Origin: Megaustenia siamemsis
Lineage: Eukaryota; Mollusca; Gastropoda; Stylommatophora; Ariophantidae
NCBI GenBank assembly: GCA_032433765.1
Contig: JAVIAB010000059.1
Span: forward strand, 61,774,678-61,838,677
DNA length: 64,000 nt
Direction of reading: 5' to 3'
Made by a program: the position numbers and the translations under genes. Positions 43,425-55,260 of this stretch are shown one piece after another. Every line of letters begins with the position of its first letter. The stretch's first letter is position 1. The notes beneath the pieces were generated by a model that saw nothing but the letters and a program-made list of their open reading frames with translations, did not search any database and was not told the origin of the DNA.

Positions 43425-44583
43425 GTTTTCTGAGTATTTGTTATTTGTTTGTAATTTGTATAGTCCTAGTATTTCTGTTTTTCATTTTTTTCCCTCTGAC
43501 CTTGTATTTTTTTTTTTCTGTTTCTTGTTACATATTCCACTATAATTTGCTCCCAGTTAGATATGTCATTATCATCAGCTGCCAACCCACCCCGCCCCAA
43601 CATGTAAAGTCTCCCTGATAAGAGGATTAATTTCAAGGTATGGACAGCCATTAGAGTATATAAGGATGTCACACAGAGTAGCACATTTGAATTTGCTGCC
43701 CCCGTGAGGAAGACAGAACACCAGACCTGAAAGGCAAATGAGGAAGGAAAGAAGAAGGTGAAGAGGATATCATTGTGCTAAGTTATGATGACAGCTGTGT
43801 GTGACCGGATAGCTGTTTCAATCAGAAGTATTGCGCAGAATAAGTTTAATAATTATATACCAAATATAGTGTGATCCTTCAAGTACAATTTAACAGGAAG
43901 TTGAAACCTGGGAGTCATGACCCAGGTAGACCTACCCCTCCTTAGAGTGTCAAGATGTTAAAGGGCTGAATTACTTGTTCAACAGGACCCCTTCTGATCG
44001 TCAGATTACCTTTTGCTACATAGCTCTGTATAAAAAGTTTCCAATTAATTACTATTACTTTTCAGTGTTATTGGATTTTAGTTTTCTTGCCTGTTTTTAA
44101 TCCTCTGCTGCTTCACAGTCTTCTTCTTTATACTCCTAAGAGTGGGTCATATTTTTCTTCTTGCTGTCCAGCATATGTCTTCAGCACAAATTTGTTCTTC
44201 AAAGTCTACTACCTTTAAAGTGTATCTGTTTAAACTCCTTGATATTTTAGCATTATCCATTTCTTCTGCAATCACTTCACAACTATTTCTTTGTTCTTCA
44301 TCATGCACCTTAAAAAGGATGTTAAGAGGATGCATTGTGTCACAAGGTTAGAGCGAGCTATAATATCTGCACCTTTCAGCCTGACACATTTGTCTTCGAC
44401 ACGCTTGGCATTATAATATCCACTGTTGATGTGCTAGACAATTAATGAAAGAATTATCCTTTTTAAATGTGTTGTTGGGGAGGTTGGTGGTCTAGATGTT
44501 AGATGTTGGCCTCCGGACAAGAAAGTCCTGAGTTAGATTCTCATAGGTGGTTGAAATTTTTCAAAAATTGAATCAGCAGTCCT

Positions 44584-44630
44584 ATCATATTACCCACTAG
44601 CCCTAATCTTTGGCTAGTGGGTAATATGAT
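44584..44630. repeat. Perfect 19-bp inverted repeat (hairpin)
   Basis: ATCATATTACCCACTAGCC is followed after 9 nt by its exact complement GGCTAGTGGGTAATATGAT. The surrounding 44480-44720 may be a SINE-like repeat (GGTGGTCTAGATGTTAGATG head), but this is uncertain. Confidence 0.9.
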
Positions 44631-44924
44631 CCGATGTCTTGTCCTCTCTGATAACTGCAAAAAACAGGATGTCCCCAGTTCAAACTGCACACATTACAAA
44701 AAACTTGGAAACCCAGTTGGAAATCGTAAAGAGTAGTCTAAACATTTCTTCTTTCAAGGCAAAATAGAAATCTACCCTAAAATATCAAAACTCTCAATAC
44801 AATGAGAGTACTTCTGAAGTTGGAGAAATTCTGCCTGTAATGTGAAGGACACCTGAACATATGGCTGCTGGTGTGAAGAGAAAGAGATATTCACGCAAAA
44901 TTCAGGTCTTTTTGATTTTAATCA

Positions 44925-45420
44925 TCATCATCAAGTACCGGGCCTGCTGGCATAGGCGATCATGTCTCTCCACAACTTTCGATCTCGGCACTTATTTATC
45001 ATTTCTGTTGTTGACCTTCTGCCAAGCCATTCTCTTAAGCTGTCTGGTATCTTTTCTCTTTGCTTCCATCTCTTTGTCCCTCAATTTTCCCAGTTGTTAC
45101 AATATATTCCAGTTGTTCTCTTCTTATTAAATGGCCAAAAAATGATGATTGTTTCTTCCTTATATTGGAAATTAGCTCTCTTTTTTCTTTGGCCTCTTTC
45201 AGAACATTTTCATTACTCTTCTTAGCTGTCCATGGTATTCTTAACATTCTTCTGTAAATCCACATTTCTACAGACTCCAGTGATCTTCTTGTCTGTCGTC
45301 CATGATTCACATCCATATGTTAAGACTAGCTCTACATAACACCCAAGAACTCTTTCTCTTGTTTCCACAGCCAAAAATGGATTGCATAGTATCTTCCTCA
45401 TTTTTTGGAAAGCTGCTTTT
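44925..45420 (-). mobile_element. LINE 3' end, family A
   Basis: The minus frame 45316-45035 encodes RRMLRIPWTAKKSNENVLKE, then ISNIRKKQSSFFGHLIRREQ and LEYIVTTGKIEGQRD. The ATGATGATG tail is at 44922-44934 (plus CATCATCATCAA). Coding resemblance extends to about 45420. It is 5'-truncated. Confidence 0.88.
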
Positions 45421-45784
45421 TATTTTATTTTTTATTTTTTTATTTTTTTGATTTTGCTAGAGATATAAAGCTTGCATACACATTTCAAAATAAAAAAAAA
45501 TACTGTTGCTAATTTTAGGACAATTTGAAATGTTTAAACTTCATTCTTGAGAGCTTTTGATGAGCATTACAAATTGTATTTTATTTTGCTGCATGAATGA
45601 TTCTATTGAAAGAAGTGAATATGTGTCTATGACTCATTTATAGGGTTGGTACATAAGAGGGGGTGTTAGAATTAATACAAATGTATAATTCAGGGGTAAA
45701 TGATTGTTGAGAAACTATTGTTTTGTTTAATATGGATTTTTTAGGATCGCAGGGTTGGCATATGTGGGCTTAATGTTTAAGGAA

Positions 45785-45840
45785 TTGCTGAGTGGATTAA
45801 ACTTGTTGCTTGTGGTCGAACCTTACCTTTTGGATAAAGG
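45785..45840 (+). repeat. Short interspersed repeat with a tRNA-like A box
   Basis: GCTGAGTGGATTAAACTTGT then TGTGGTCGAACCTTA. It recurs at 46418-46452, and a related GGCTGAGTAGATTAAAC is at 47106-47122. The head resembles a tRNA-Leu/Ser A box. Confidence 0.45.
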
Positions 45841-46073
45841 GTCTATTCTTTCAGGACTGAAATACCAAACTTCTGCGTTGATACAGTGTTTACAATGAGC
45901 ATGTGTTCTTTATATTCTCATCAGCTCAGAAAGCTCGCTAGCAAAGCCTAGAAATGTAGTAGAAAGTGACTTTAAAAACGTAAGGTCAGAACACCTCATG
46001 GTAACTGCACTGAGCATCCAACCTATATTATCCTGTCCATTAAAAATATAAACCTCAGTACACCCAAAAAAAA

Positions 46074-46640
46074 GGGAGCTGCGATAGCTCAGTGGTTAGT
46101 GAACAAGACTACAAAGGACAAGAGGTAGGGTTCGATCCCAACTGATGGCTTCCGGGTTCAACCAGCTTTAAATGGGTCATCATCATCGAGTGCCTTCTCT
46201 GTAACGAAGGTTGGCTACCATGGATCGCCATTCTACTCTGTTTCTTGCTTTGATGGTGAAGGCTGTCATAGCTTGACTTGTCCATCTTTTGATGTTACTC
46301 GTCCATGTTAGTCTTGGTCTGCCTCTGCCTCTTTTACCTTGTATTTTCCCTTCTAATATTACTTTTAGTAGGCTGTTGTGTCTTTAACTTGCCCCAAAAA
46401 TTTCATTTGTCTTGTTTGAGTGGATTAAACTTGTAGTTTGTGGTCGAACCTTAATTTAATTAATCCGGTACCCATTAAATGGGTACCAGATTTTTTTCTG
46501 GGAAAGTAAAACGGCACGGGCGTAATACCGACCACATTACCCCCAAAATCATGTGTTGAAGGTCTGTAAAATTTATGATCACTAACACCGTATTCCCTAT
46601 ACACCACTTGGAGTGACAGGGGCTCTTTACTTTTTTTTTT
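46074..46640 (+). mobile_element. SINE-1 copy split by a nested insertion
   Basis: The SINE parts are 46074-46177 and about 46475-46640, which ends CTCTTTAC plus eleven T. Outer flanks TACACCCAAAAA (46059-46070) and TACACCCCAAAAA (46644-46656) look like its target duplication. Confidence 0.85.
46178..46474 (-). mobile_element. LINE family D 3' end nested in SINE-1
   Basis: Flanked by TTAAATGGGT at 46168-46177 and 46475-46484. The plus strand begins CATCATCATCGAGTGCC, the inverted family D tail, and continues through the complement of RGRPRLTW. The last 55 bp hold a tRNA-like scrap and an inverted piece of the SINE (ATCCGGTACCCA). Confidence 0.75.
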
Positions 46641-47214
46641 ACTTACACCCCAAAAATGAGACAACTACATGAGTGCATCTGTTTTGTTACCAGGTCTCTC
46701 ATCATAAAACTCAGCCAAAGTGTTCAAAATGTTTCAACATAAAGCACAGTTAATCAATAATTTACTGATGTAGTGAGTTATTCTCGTTTGTTTGAGGCAG
46801 TATAATAAACAAAAGTGTATTTTAAAACAAAGTCGTGGAGTCAAACTTCTAATTTCCCACCGTTCAACTTTGCCTCAGGCTCTTCCTATTTTTTTTGTCT
46901 CTCCTACGCCACAACCCTGGTTTTAACGTGAGTTAATTTCAGTTCACAAGCAGAGCTTTATTGATTGGTTGTCAGGCTAAACTTTGACCTTGTGTTGGCC
47001 AATAGCCAAACTCACTACCATTGCAACATGTAAACCTTACATATTGATTGGCAAGAATTGTCTACTCTAGTTTAAGGGCAATTATTGGTGTCATCTGGGG
47101 AGATTGTGGCTGAGTAGATTAAACTGATGATTTGTCAACTAAGTGGATATCAGTTCAGTTTCTGCTTGGGTCAAGGCTTTCCTGTTAGAGTGAAATACAC
47201 AATTTTAGCTTGTA

Positions 47215-47525
47215 TAAAAGTAAAAGTAAAGTATGAGACTTGAATCAGAGTTTTCACCAATATGTGCTTGGCCACCTATCCAGAAGTGTTCGAAGACTTC
47301 TGGATAGTGTTGCTTGAAGCATCGAAACTCACGATGCAATGCAGTATTCCTCACCTTCCCAGAGTGCTGCCCTGGTACCTATTTCTGCAAGTGGCTGGGT
47401 TGACTGACTGAATTCTTTTTTCCAACCACATGTACAACTCTCACTGCTTCCAGCAGGAATTGAACATGGGTTGTCTGAATGCCAGTAGCCCAGTTGTAGT
47501 TTTCCCAACTAGGCTACTGAGGCCT
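47215..47525 (-). mobile_element. SINE-2 copy
   Basis: The minus strand starts near GGCCTCAGTAGCCTAGTTGG (A-box-like) with GTTCAATTCC as B box, then the SINE-2 body, including the complement of CACGATGCAATGCAGTATTC. It ends AGTCTCATACTTTACTTTTA, again T-rich. Confidence 0.8.
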
Positions 47526-47835
47526 TCTTTTACCCGTATACTACAGGGTGGGCCCCCAACTCTTCAGTAAAGCCCCTGGAAATGCACAAAAATTGGGATC
47601 TTCTGCTGTTGTCCAGTGTCAACTTTTGTTCGTCATCTGCCCTTTAAAGAAAAAGTTTTTTTTTCTATCTTCATTTTCTTTTATATCCCTTCGAGTGAGA
47701 TGCACAGTTCAATTCAAATGTTGAGGGAGATGCAAAGTTCTAGCTTTTGTCCTTCTGACAACCATTGTCTATTGATGTATCATTTTTTGGATGTTGTTAG
47801 TCTATTTTATTCTGATTCCAACATGAACTCTTCAT

Positions 47836-47935
47836 GTTTTGTACGATGTAGAATCTGAACTCTTCTCTTTTAGTGTATGTTTTGTACGATGTAGAATCTG
47901 AACTCTTCTCTTTTAGTGTATGTTTTGTATGATAT
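47836..47935. repeat. Tandem duplication, 43-bp unit
   Basis: GTTTTGTACGATGTAGAATC with CTGAACTCTTCTCTTTTAGT is present twice and partly a third time, with almost no divergence. Confidence 0.95.
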
Positions 47936-48059
47936 AAGATCTATTGGCAATTTTTTCCAGATGAGTAAGTACTTGTTGTTTATGTATGTATCTCAGAACT
48001 GATTCAGTATCCAGTCTCTCACTTAAACACATTTTTTATTCTGTCTCTTCTGATGGACA

Positions 48060-49015
48060 TTAGCAATAATAAAATATAACAAAGAGAACTCTACACCCAT
48101 TGATATAAAAGGAGGAGTAAGACAGGGATGCATCCTATCACCAAGCTTGTTCAATCTATACACTGAGTAAATCTTTAAAAACATAGAGATGACAGGCCTA
48201 CAAATTAATGGAAAGATAATCAATAACCTAAGATATGCTGACGATACTGTACTACTAGCAGAAAATCCTAAAGATCTGCAACAATTACTTAATGAAATAA
48301 ACATGACAAGCAAAAAATATGGACTAGATATGAATATCAAAAAGACTAAAACTATGATCGTAAACAAAGAAAATACTCAAAACCCACATGTGGATATCAA
48401 AGTTGAAGGAATAGACCTGGAGACAGTTCAAAACTACAACTACCTTTGACATACTATAACCAGTGATGGAAAATGTACAACTGAAATAAACAAAAGAATA
48501 GGAATGGCAAAAAGTAATTTTAATGTTATGAAGGACATACTAACATCAAAACAAATAACACCAAAGCTAAAACTAAGAATAGCAAAATGTTATATTTTCT
48601 CAATATTCCTATATGGTGCAGAAACATGGACATTAGACAAGAAAACAGAACAGAATTGAAGCCTTTGGAATATGGATATATAGAAAAATAGGTAGAATTG
48701 GATGGAAGGAAAAGAAAACAAACAATGAAGTCTTAAAACAACTAAAAATGAAAAGAGAACTACTAAGCACAATTCAAACAAGACAAATGCGATTTTTGGG
48801 CCATGTTAAAAGACACAACAGCCTACTAAAAGTAATCCTGGAGGGGAAAATACAAGGTAAAAGAGGCAGACCAAGACTAACATGGACAAGTAACATCAAA
48901 AGATGGACAAATCATCCTATGACAACCTGCACCATCAAAGCAAGAGACAGAGCAGAATGGCGCTCCATGGTAGCCAACCTTCGTTGCGGAGACGGCACTC
49001 GATGATGATGATGAA
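48060..49015 (+). pseudogene. LINE family D reverse transcriptase, palm to 3' end
   Basis: The plus strand has GVRQGCILSPSLFNLYT (RT block 4), then frame 48189-48449 with NNLRYADDTVLLAENP, the intact catalytic YADD box. A stop at 48447 (TGA, where the family has Leu-Gly) and frameshifts near 48655 follow. Frame 48748-49005 gives the tail LLSTIQTRQMRFLGHVKRHN to ANLRCGDGTR and a GATGATGATGATG 3' tail. The endonuclease and RT fingers are missing (5' truncation). Confidence 0.9.
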
Positions 49016-49080
49016 ATGGACATTAGTGCATTATGTTACGGTTTATACCTGTATTTTTGTAGCATAAACCTCCCGAACTT

Positions 49081-49420
49081 ATAGATGCTGCTCAAACAAC
49101 GTAGGTTACGCTGGCTTGGCCACATACACTGTATGAATGATGGCCGCATGCCAAAAGATATACTCTATGGACAACTAGCAGATGGCAAAAGAATTAGTGG
49201 GCGCCCACAAATTTGATTTGTAGACGTGTGTAAACATGACATGAAGACTGAACATAAACCCTGCAACCTTGGAAGAAATAGCTGCATACCGCAATCTTTG
49301 GAAACACACTCTAAAGCTCTAACTCAAACAAGAAGCAGACAGATTCATAGAAAAAGAGCGAAAGAAAATAAAAAAATAACATCTCTAGGGGCACTGAAAA
49401 ATCCATAGTCAACTATGACT
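49081..49420 (+). pseudogene. LINE RT C-terminal tail, family E
   Basis: The plus strand reads LKQRRLRWLGHIHCMNDGRM, then PKDILYGQLADGKRISGRPQ, stop, and VCKHDMKTEHKPCNLG; this is the GH-x-x-R tail typical of RTE-like LINE proteins. One stop at 49216 breaks it. It has no relation to the ATGATG-tailed families apart from fold. Confidence 0.75.
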
Positions 49421-49874
49421 GATGGAGGCTTATACCTGTCTTTTGGCCCAGAACATCTGATTTCAGCATGTCATTTTTTTCTCTCACATTGCCTTCCTTC
49501 TTTGATCCCTATTGCTTTGACAGATTGATTAATTTGTTTCCAGACCTACCATTAAAAGTGGTGGAGCAGGACCTGGATCAGTTCAATAATTCGATCACAA
49601 CAAGCTATGAGTTTGTGATCACAACAACCATGCATGATCACATCTAAATGAGGTTTTGTAAAATTTAAGCCAAAAGATTGGTTACCAACCACTATGACCT
49701 GATAACAATCACATATAAAATAGGTTTGGCCGTATATCTTTATGAGCTAACCTAGCAAAGATCAGGAGAGTTGTTTTACCATCTTTTGAGAACTTCAAAG
49801 AAATGTATTACATAGGATATCATGTAATTAAAAAGTCTGTCACAGCCTTAAACATCCTGGTAGGTGTCATCTGT

Positions 49875-50113
49875 AAAAACTTAGTAAAGTACCCCCGTCA
49901 CACCAAGTGGTGTATAGGTAATATGGTGTTAGTGACCATACATTTTACAGACCCTCGGCACATGATTTTTAGGGTAATGAGGTCAGTATTACGCCCGTGC
50001 CGCTTTACTTAATAAATCCGGTACCCATTAAAGGCTGGGTGAATTCGGAATCCGTCGGTTGGGACCGAACCCAACCTCTTGTCCTTTGTAGTCCAGTTAA
50101 CTAACCACTGAGC
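49875..50113 (-). mobile_element. SINE-1 copy with 14-bp target duplication
   Basis: Flanked by TAGGTGTCATCTGT at 49861-49874 and 50114-50127. On the minus strand it starts within the A box (GCTCAGTGGTTAG), so about 13 bp are missing from the 5' end, and ends GTACTTTACTAAGTTTTT. Confidence 0.93.
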
Positions 50114-50139
50114 TAGGTGTCATCTGTGATTTACCTAAA

Positions 50140-50620
50140 ATCATCATTATCAAGTACTATGTATGCTGGTGTAGGTGATCATGTTTTTCTACAACTCTCG
50201 ACAGCTATTTATCATTTCTGTTGTTGACCTTCTGCCGAACCATTCTCTTAAGCTGTCTGGTTTTATTTTCTCTTTGCTTTCCTCTTATCTCTTTTTCCTT
50301 CAATTTTCCCTGTTGTCAGAATATATTCCAGCTGTTCCCTTCTCATTGCATGGCCAAAAAAATTATGTTTCTTCCTAATATTGGATATTAGCTCTCTTTT
50401 TGCTTTGGCTTCTTTCAGAACATTTTCATTACTCTTCTTAGCTGTCCATGGTATTCTCAACATTCTTCTTTAAAACTACATTTCTACAGCCTGCAATGAT
50501 TTTCGTATCTGTTGTCCTATTGTCCATGATTCACATCCATATGTTAAGACTTTGCTTTACAAAAGAACTCTTTTTCTTGTTTCTATTATCAAAAATTGAT
50601 TGCACAGTATCTTTCTCAAC
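50140..50620 (-). mobile_element. LINE 3' end, family A
   Basis: The minus frame 50463-50263 encodes MLRIPWTAKKSNENVLKEAK and ISNIRKKHNFFGHAMRREQL. The inverted tail (ATCATCATTATCAAGTACTA) is at about 50140. It starts 13 bp after the SINE-1 target duplication. Confidence 0.85.
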
Positions 50621-51059
50621 CAGCAAAAATAAGATGAAGAATTCAAAAACTTCTTCGATATTTCTTATTTGTATTCAATCTGAACCTGGAAACTATTATT
50701 CATATTCTTTTGTCCTATTACTGTGTGTTTACAACTCAAGTATTTCAGCCCCGCTTGGTCTGTGATAGTTCTTTTCTTTATAAGAATTACAGATAACACT
50801 ATACATTATTGGCAGTCTCTTGAATAGTCAAAGATAAACCTTTACTGTGAGTACCTCCTTCTGTGATCACCTAATGATTACTTCTCTTCACTATCCACCC
50901 TTAGGGGGATGCTTAATGAGCATAAATTTGTTGTGTTGTGGTTTGCAGCTGTGCTGGGATATTTGTATGGCTAAACACATCTGACCTCACTGCTGTATTT
51001 CCGAATACTGGGTTGCCTTCCCTCTTTGATTCTTACTCGCTTGAATAAACTTGAGTAGA

Positions 51060-51725
51060 CAAACAAATGAAAAGGCGATTAGAGGCCACAGAGATGGGAT
51101 TTCTCAGAAGAATGTAGAAAGTTCCCTGGACAGCTAAAAAGACCAACGAGGAAATTCTCAAAGAGGCCAACACAAAAAGGGAGCTCCTAAAAACATCAGA
51201 AAGAAACAATCAACATTTTTCATGCACATCATGATAAGAGGAAAGTTGGAATACTTGGTTAAAAAAAAAAAAAAGTAAAGTACCCCCTTCACGCCAAGTG
51301 GTGGCATATACGGGAATATGGTGTTTGTGACCATACATTTTACAGACCTTCGGCACATGATTTTTGGGGTAATGTGGTCGGTATTATGCCCGTGCCGCTT
51401 TACTTTCTCAGAAAAAAATCCGGTACCCATTTAAGGCTGGGTGAACCAGAAAGCTGTCGGTTGGGATCGAACCCTACCCCTTGTCCTTTGTAGTCCAGTT
51501 CACTAACCACTGAGCTATCGCGGCTCCCTAGGAATACTTGGTTACAACTGGCAAAATAAAAGAAAAGAGAGATCGTGGATGACACCGAGAGAACATACTG
51601 GATAGCTTGGTGTCATGGCATGGAAAACAGTCAACAACAGAACTGATACGATGCGCTGTAGATAGAAGATTGTGGGGGGACATGATCACATATGCCATCC
51701 GGTATGGCACTTGATGATGATGATG
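51060..51725 (+). mobile_element. LINE 3' end, family B, split by SINE-1
   Basis: The coding remnant on the plus strand runs 51066-51260 (MKRRLEATEMGFLRRM-type block, then KREL) and resumes at 51531-51725 (YLVTTGKIK, ILDSLVSWHGKQSTTELIRC), ending TGATGATGATGATGAC. A stop at 51117 and an indel near 51190 show decay before or after the SINE arrived. Confidence 0.88.
51261..51530 (-). mobile_element. SINE-1, full length, nested in LINE family B
   Basis: Flanked by the perfect 13-bp duplication GGAATACTTGGTT (51248-51260 and 51531-51543). The 5' end GGGAGCCGCGATAGCTCAG is at 51530-51512 on the minus strand, and the 3' end is a run of 14 T on the same strand. This is the cleanest copy for defining the family. 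Confidence 0.95.
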
Positions 51726-52039
51726 ACTAGATAGTTAATCTGTTTTCATGAGCACAACTAAGAGGTGGTGTATGGTCTTGATCTCTCTGCTGTTTGTCCA
51801 TCCTGGTGCATGCGGTCAGCTGAGTCACTGACCACACTCAGCCAAGCTGCTGGTGGGTGTCTTGGTCACCATACCTATTAATATTAAATGAGGCATTGTA
51901 GTCTGCCATATAATTAATTCAGCCATATAATTAATTAACCATATAATTAAGTCAGCATTCTCTGATATATCATTGTTACCTAGCAGCAGTTAAGCTGTCA
52001 TCTAATCATAGCTGATGGCATGTGCCAAGATGGGTGAAC

Positions 52040-52310
52040 CAGAACTATCAAGATCTTACTCCGCCTCTTCACAGTGCCTTTAGAAACAGACTAACCAGTC
52101 TATTCTGGTCAAATGAGTAGGGGTCAAGATGGAATGTAACTCAGTACTCAAAAATGTAGTACTGAAGTCGGATGTGTAGAAATGAAAGATGCAAATATAG
52201 TTCTACTGCAAACCCCCAACACACTGCGTACATGCCCACCGTATGTCCTTTAAAGACAGATGATGAAAAGGTATATTCTTTTAGTTATTGGCTGAGCTCA
52301 AGCATATCCT
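52040..52310. repeat. Diverged interspersed repeat
   Basis: 52145-52310 (GAAGTCGGATGTGTAG, CTACTGCAAACCCCCAACAC, AAAGACAGATGATGAA) matches 62365-62515, and 52040-52170 resembles 36120-36250. Class unknown; no coding motif. Confidence 0.6.
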
Positions 52311-52824
52311 TTCACCAGAGATGTTCTTTTTGATGTCCACTTTAATTGTACCGTATGATCCTTAACATAAGTTAATATTTTACTATCTTTTTGTCCATAT
52401 TCCATTTCTGAGAAAATGTAGAGTACCTTAGAAAAGTAACCAGTGTTTAACAAAATAGCATTAAAAAATGATTAAATGCAAATATAGTCAATGGCCATCT
52501 ATACAGATTAAATTAGGGGGCCCATCTGTCTGTATGTCTATCCATCCACCCAACCATCTTTCATTCACCTGATGTTTTGTCTATATCTGCAATGCTATTT
52601 CTTGTATAAATGTTACTGTTTTTTGTAATTCTTGCAGAGGCCCATATAGTTTTACCTGTAGTGTTGTATCTAAAAGTCAATGGGATGTTTTCAGTGTACT
52701 AAACTCAATATGGTCTTGAAGTATGTGTTCAGCAGTTTGGGATGCCTATCCACATGAACACGTGGGGCTGAGGTGCTAATCTTGAATTTTGTATACATGA
52801 TTAGTAGGCATGCCAAGTTATAGG

Positions 52825-53330
52825 CCAAGTATCAACACTATTGAAAAACAAAGCAATAACTACAGAAGCAAAAAGGGCAATATACAAATCAATTTTTCTA
52901 CAAACTCTGTGCTATCAATGCCAGAATTGGATGCTAGACTCTAGAACAATAAGAAAGATAACGACCACCGAAATGAAATGTGCCAGAAGAATGACAGGAA
53001 ACAGCTTAAGGGACAGAGTAAGAAGCACCGACCTGAGGAAGAAACTCGAAATTGAACCAGCCATCAAATACATAAAGAAATAACAAATGAATTGGTTCGG
53101 CCACATAACAAGTCAAAAAGAACTAACAATGACTCAAAAAGCCATAAACAAACGTTACGAAAACGCCAGATTAAGAGGAAGACCGAGAAAGAGATGGATA
53201 AAGAGAATACTAGAGTCACTAGGAGGGATAACACCAGAAGAGGCCAACAGAAGAGCAAAGAATCGCAGATTGTATCTCCCCTCGACGCAAACGGCAATGG
53301 AGGAAGGATGGAAGAGAAAGAAGAAAAGAT
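52825..53330 (+). pseudogene. LINE RT C-terminal tail, family F
   Basis: Frames 52841-53083 and 53087-53461 encode ITTEAKRAIYKSIFLQTLCY, CARRMTGNSLRDRVRSTDLR, then MNWFGHITSQKELTMTQKAI and ARLRGRPRKRWIKRILESLG. One stop (TAA, 53081-53083) separates them. It is 5'-truncated. An inverted copy of the last 200 bp lies at 53735-53935. Confidence 0.85.
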
Positions 53331-53734
53331 TAGTATGCCTGATCTTCTTCTTAGCTGCATGTTGCCAAACACTTCTAAATTTGTTAGAGGGTGGTTTTAT
53401 CTTAATGAGAATAGGCATGAAAATTTGTCACAATAAAGCTGGTCTCAGTATATTCAAATAAAAAATAGGAAGTTTCAGCGTCACAGATAAGACAAGACTT
53501 AATGAACCAACTTTTTCACTCTGAAAGATAGGACAAACCAAAGGATACTCTCAACACCCTAAGAACACAAATATTGCCCAAAGAAACAACCCTGCAAGTT
53601 ATGGGAAAGCAGTGAAGACCTTAAACACACCATCTTGTTTGTGACCCATGCTGGTCTAAATGTCTAATGCTTAGTAATAACAGATCACTGAAGAAGCAAC
53701 CAGATAGTAAATCTTGCATGTGCTATCACTGCAA

Positions 53735-53935
53735 ACAAGACTTCTTCTTCTATCCTTCCTCCATTGTCTTTGGCGTTGAGGGGAGATACAATCTGCGATT
53801 CTTTGCTTTTCTGTTGACCTCTTCTGGTGTTATCCCTCCTAGTGACTCTTTCTCAGTCTTCCTCTTAATCTGGCGTTTTCGTAGCGTTTGTTAATGGCTC
53901 TTTTGAGTCATTGTTAGTTCTTTTTGTCTTGTTAT
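53735..53935 (-). mobile_element. LINE family F tail, inverted
   Basis: The reverse complement of 53130-53330 with modest divergence (for example CGTAGCGTTTGTTAATGGCT). Together the two form an inverted repeat with a spacer of about 400 bp. Confidence 0.85.
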
Positions 53936-55169
53936 AAATTGCAAACAAGACTGAAATATGTTATATCTGTTTGTTTAGAAATGTTATTGTTCTAGCCGCA
54001 GGAGGCAGCTATTTAACCTCACTTTTTTCCTCACTTACCTTTATTATTATTATTGATGTTGTTATAACTTGTACAGTATGTGGTGGCCGCAATGAATAAT
54101 AGAGAGGGTGTTTCCCTCACCTCCTCCAGATTTTGAACTAATCCATACTCTCCCACACAGAAACACACCCCCACAAGTGAATAATATCATAGTAGATAAG
54201 TATTTGTTATTTGTATTACTACTGCTATCTTACTTGTCATATATTTTTCTGTGTTATGATAGTTTTACAAACGTCATAGCTTACTCAACATGATTTATAT
54301 ACTGGAAATGTATGCAACTATTGATTGTGGTCTTATACACATCAGGAGCTAACACATGTCGCCATCTGTTGTTTTGGGCCGATTTTTAACAATTGGGTTA
54401 TCATTGTGTTTATGTGCTTACATGGATGTTGTTATATATTTTTCCCACTTTAGGTAAATGACGGAAGGCAGCATTCTAAGTTTTTTTTTTTTAATCTTAT
54501 CCTTAACTTTTATCTTTACTTGTTTGTTTGCTCTTCTGTCTGGAGCCCAGTGAACAACAATTTTACCAAATGTTTTTGGACTTGGTCCAAGTACTTGACC
54601 TATGCAGTTTACTCATCTCTTATTACTGTATGTATTTGCACTTGGTTGTAACATGTTGGCATTGGGAGTTGATTATATTTCACTAATCTATTTCAAGTTA
54701 TATTTTCTCTTCATTCACTCATATGTTTGTTTATTTGTTAAAATTTTGCTTAATTGTACTATTTTTGCGTCCAGAAGGTAGTGAAGAGAATCTGTATTGT
54801 AGTAGTTAGAGCTCTTATTTGGCAATAAAGTGAACTTGAGATCAATGCTAACCTATTCTCCCAATCAAACCAGCTTAGAAAAAACATAAAGAGAATTTGG
54901 TGCTCTGAGTTGCTCTTCTATTTCTTCTCTACTTTATTTCCCTTTCATTGTCAAGGGAGAGAGATCATTTGAGGTCTTTTGCTATTTGGTTGGTTTACTC
55001 TGCTATCATATTTCAGGGAACGATAATAACTACATCACGCTCTGTATTGAAAGGGAATAATGCTAGTGCTCACATTTTTTTTTATCGTCTGCGTATTTTC
55101 GGGTCATGTGCTTAGTGTTAGGTCAGTGTCATTTTTATTTCCCCATTAAAACAAATTGGCATCTGTTTA

Positions 55170-55260
55170 AGGCCGAATAACCTACAAGCCACCAAAATAG
55201 GAGCTGAACGTGACCTTTTATCCTCACTAACCACTGCGCTACTACAGCCACAGCTCTTTA
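55170..55260 (-). mobile_element. tRNA-like SINE fragment
   Basis: The minus strand reads GTGGCTGTAGTAGCGCAGTG then GTTAGTGAGG, an A-box-like head, with a B-box-like CACGTTCAGCTCC. It is short and diverged; it may be an old SINE-1 relative. Confidence 0.5.

Noticed and set aside
43304..43618. Open frame across the poly(C) run
   Set aside because: Consists of Pro run and hydrophobic low complexity; no conservation signal.
44147..44335. Minus frame ending EEQICAEDICWTARRKI
   Set aside because: It looks like a transposon protein end but is too short to assign; left unannotated.
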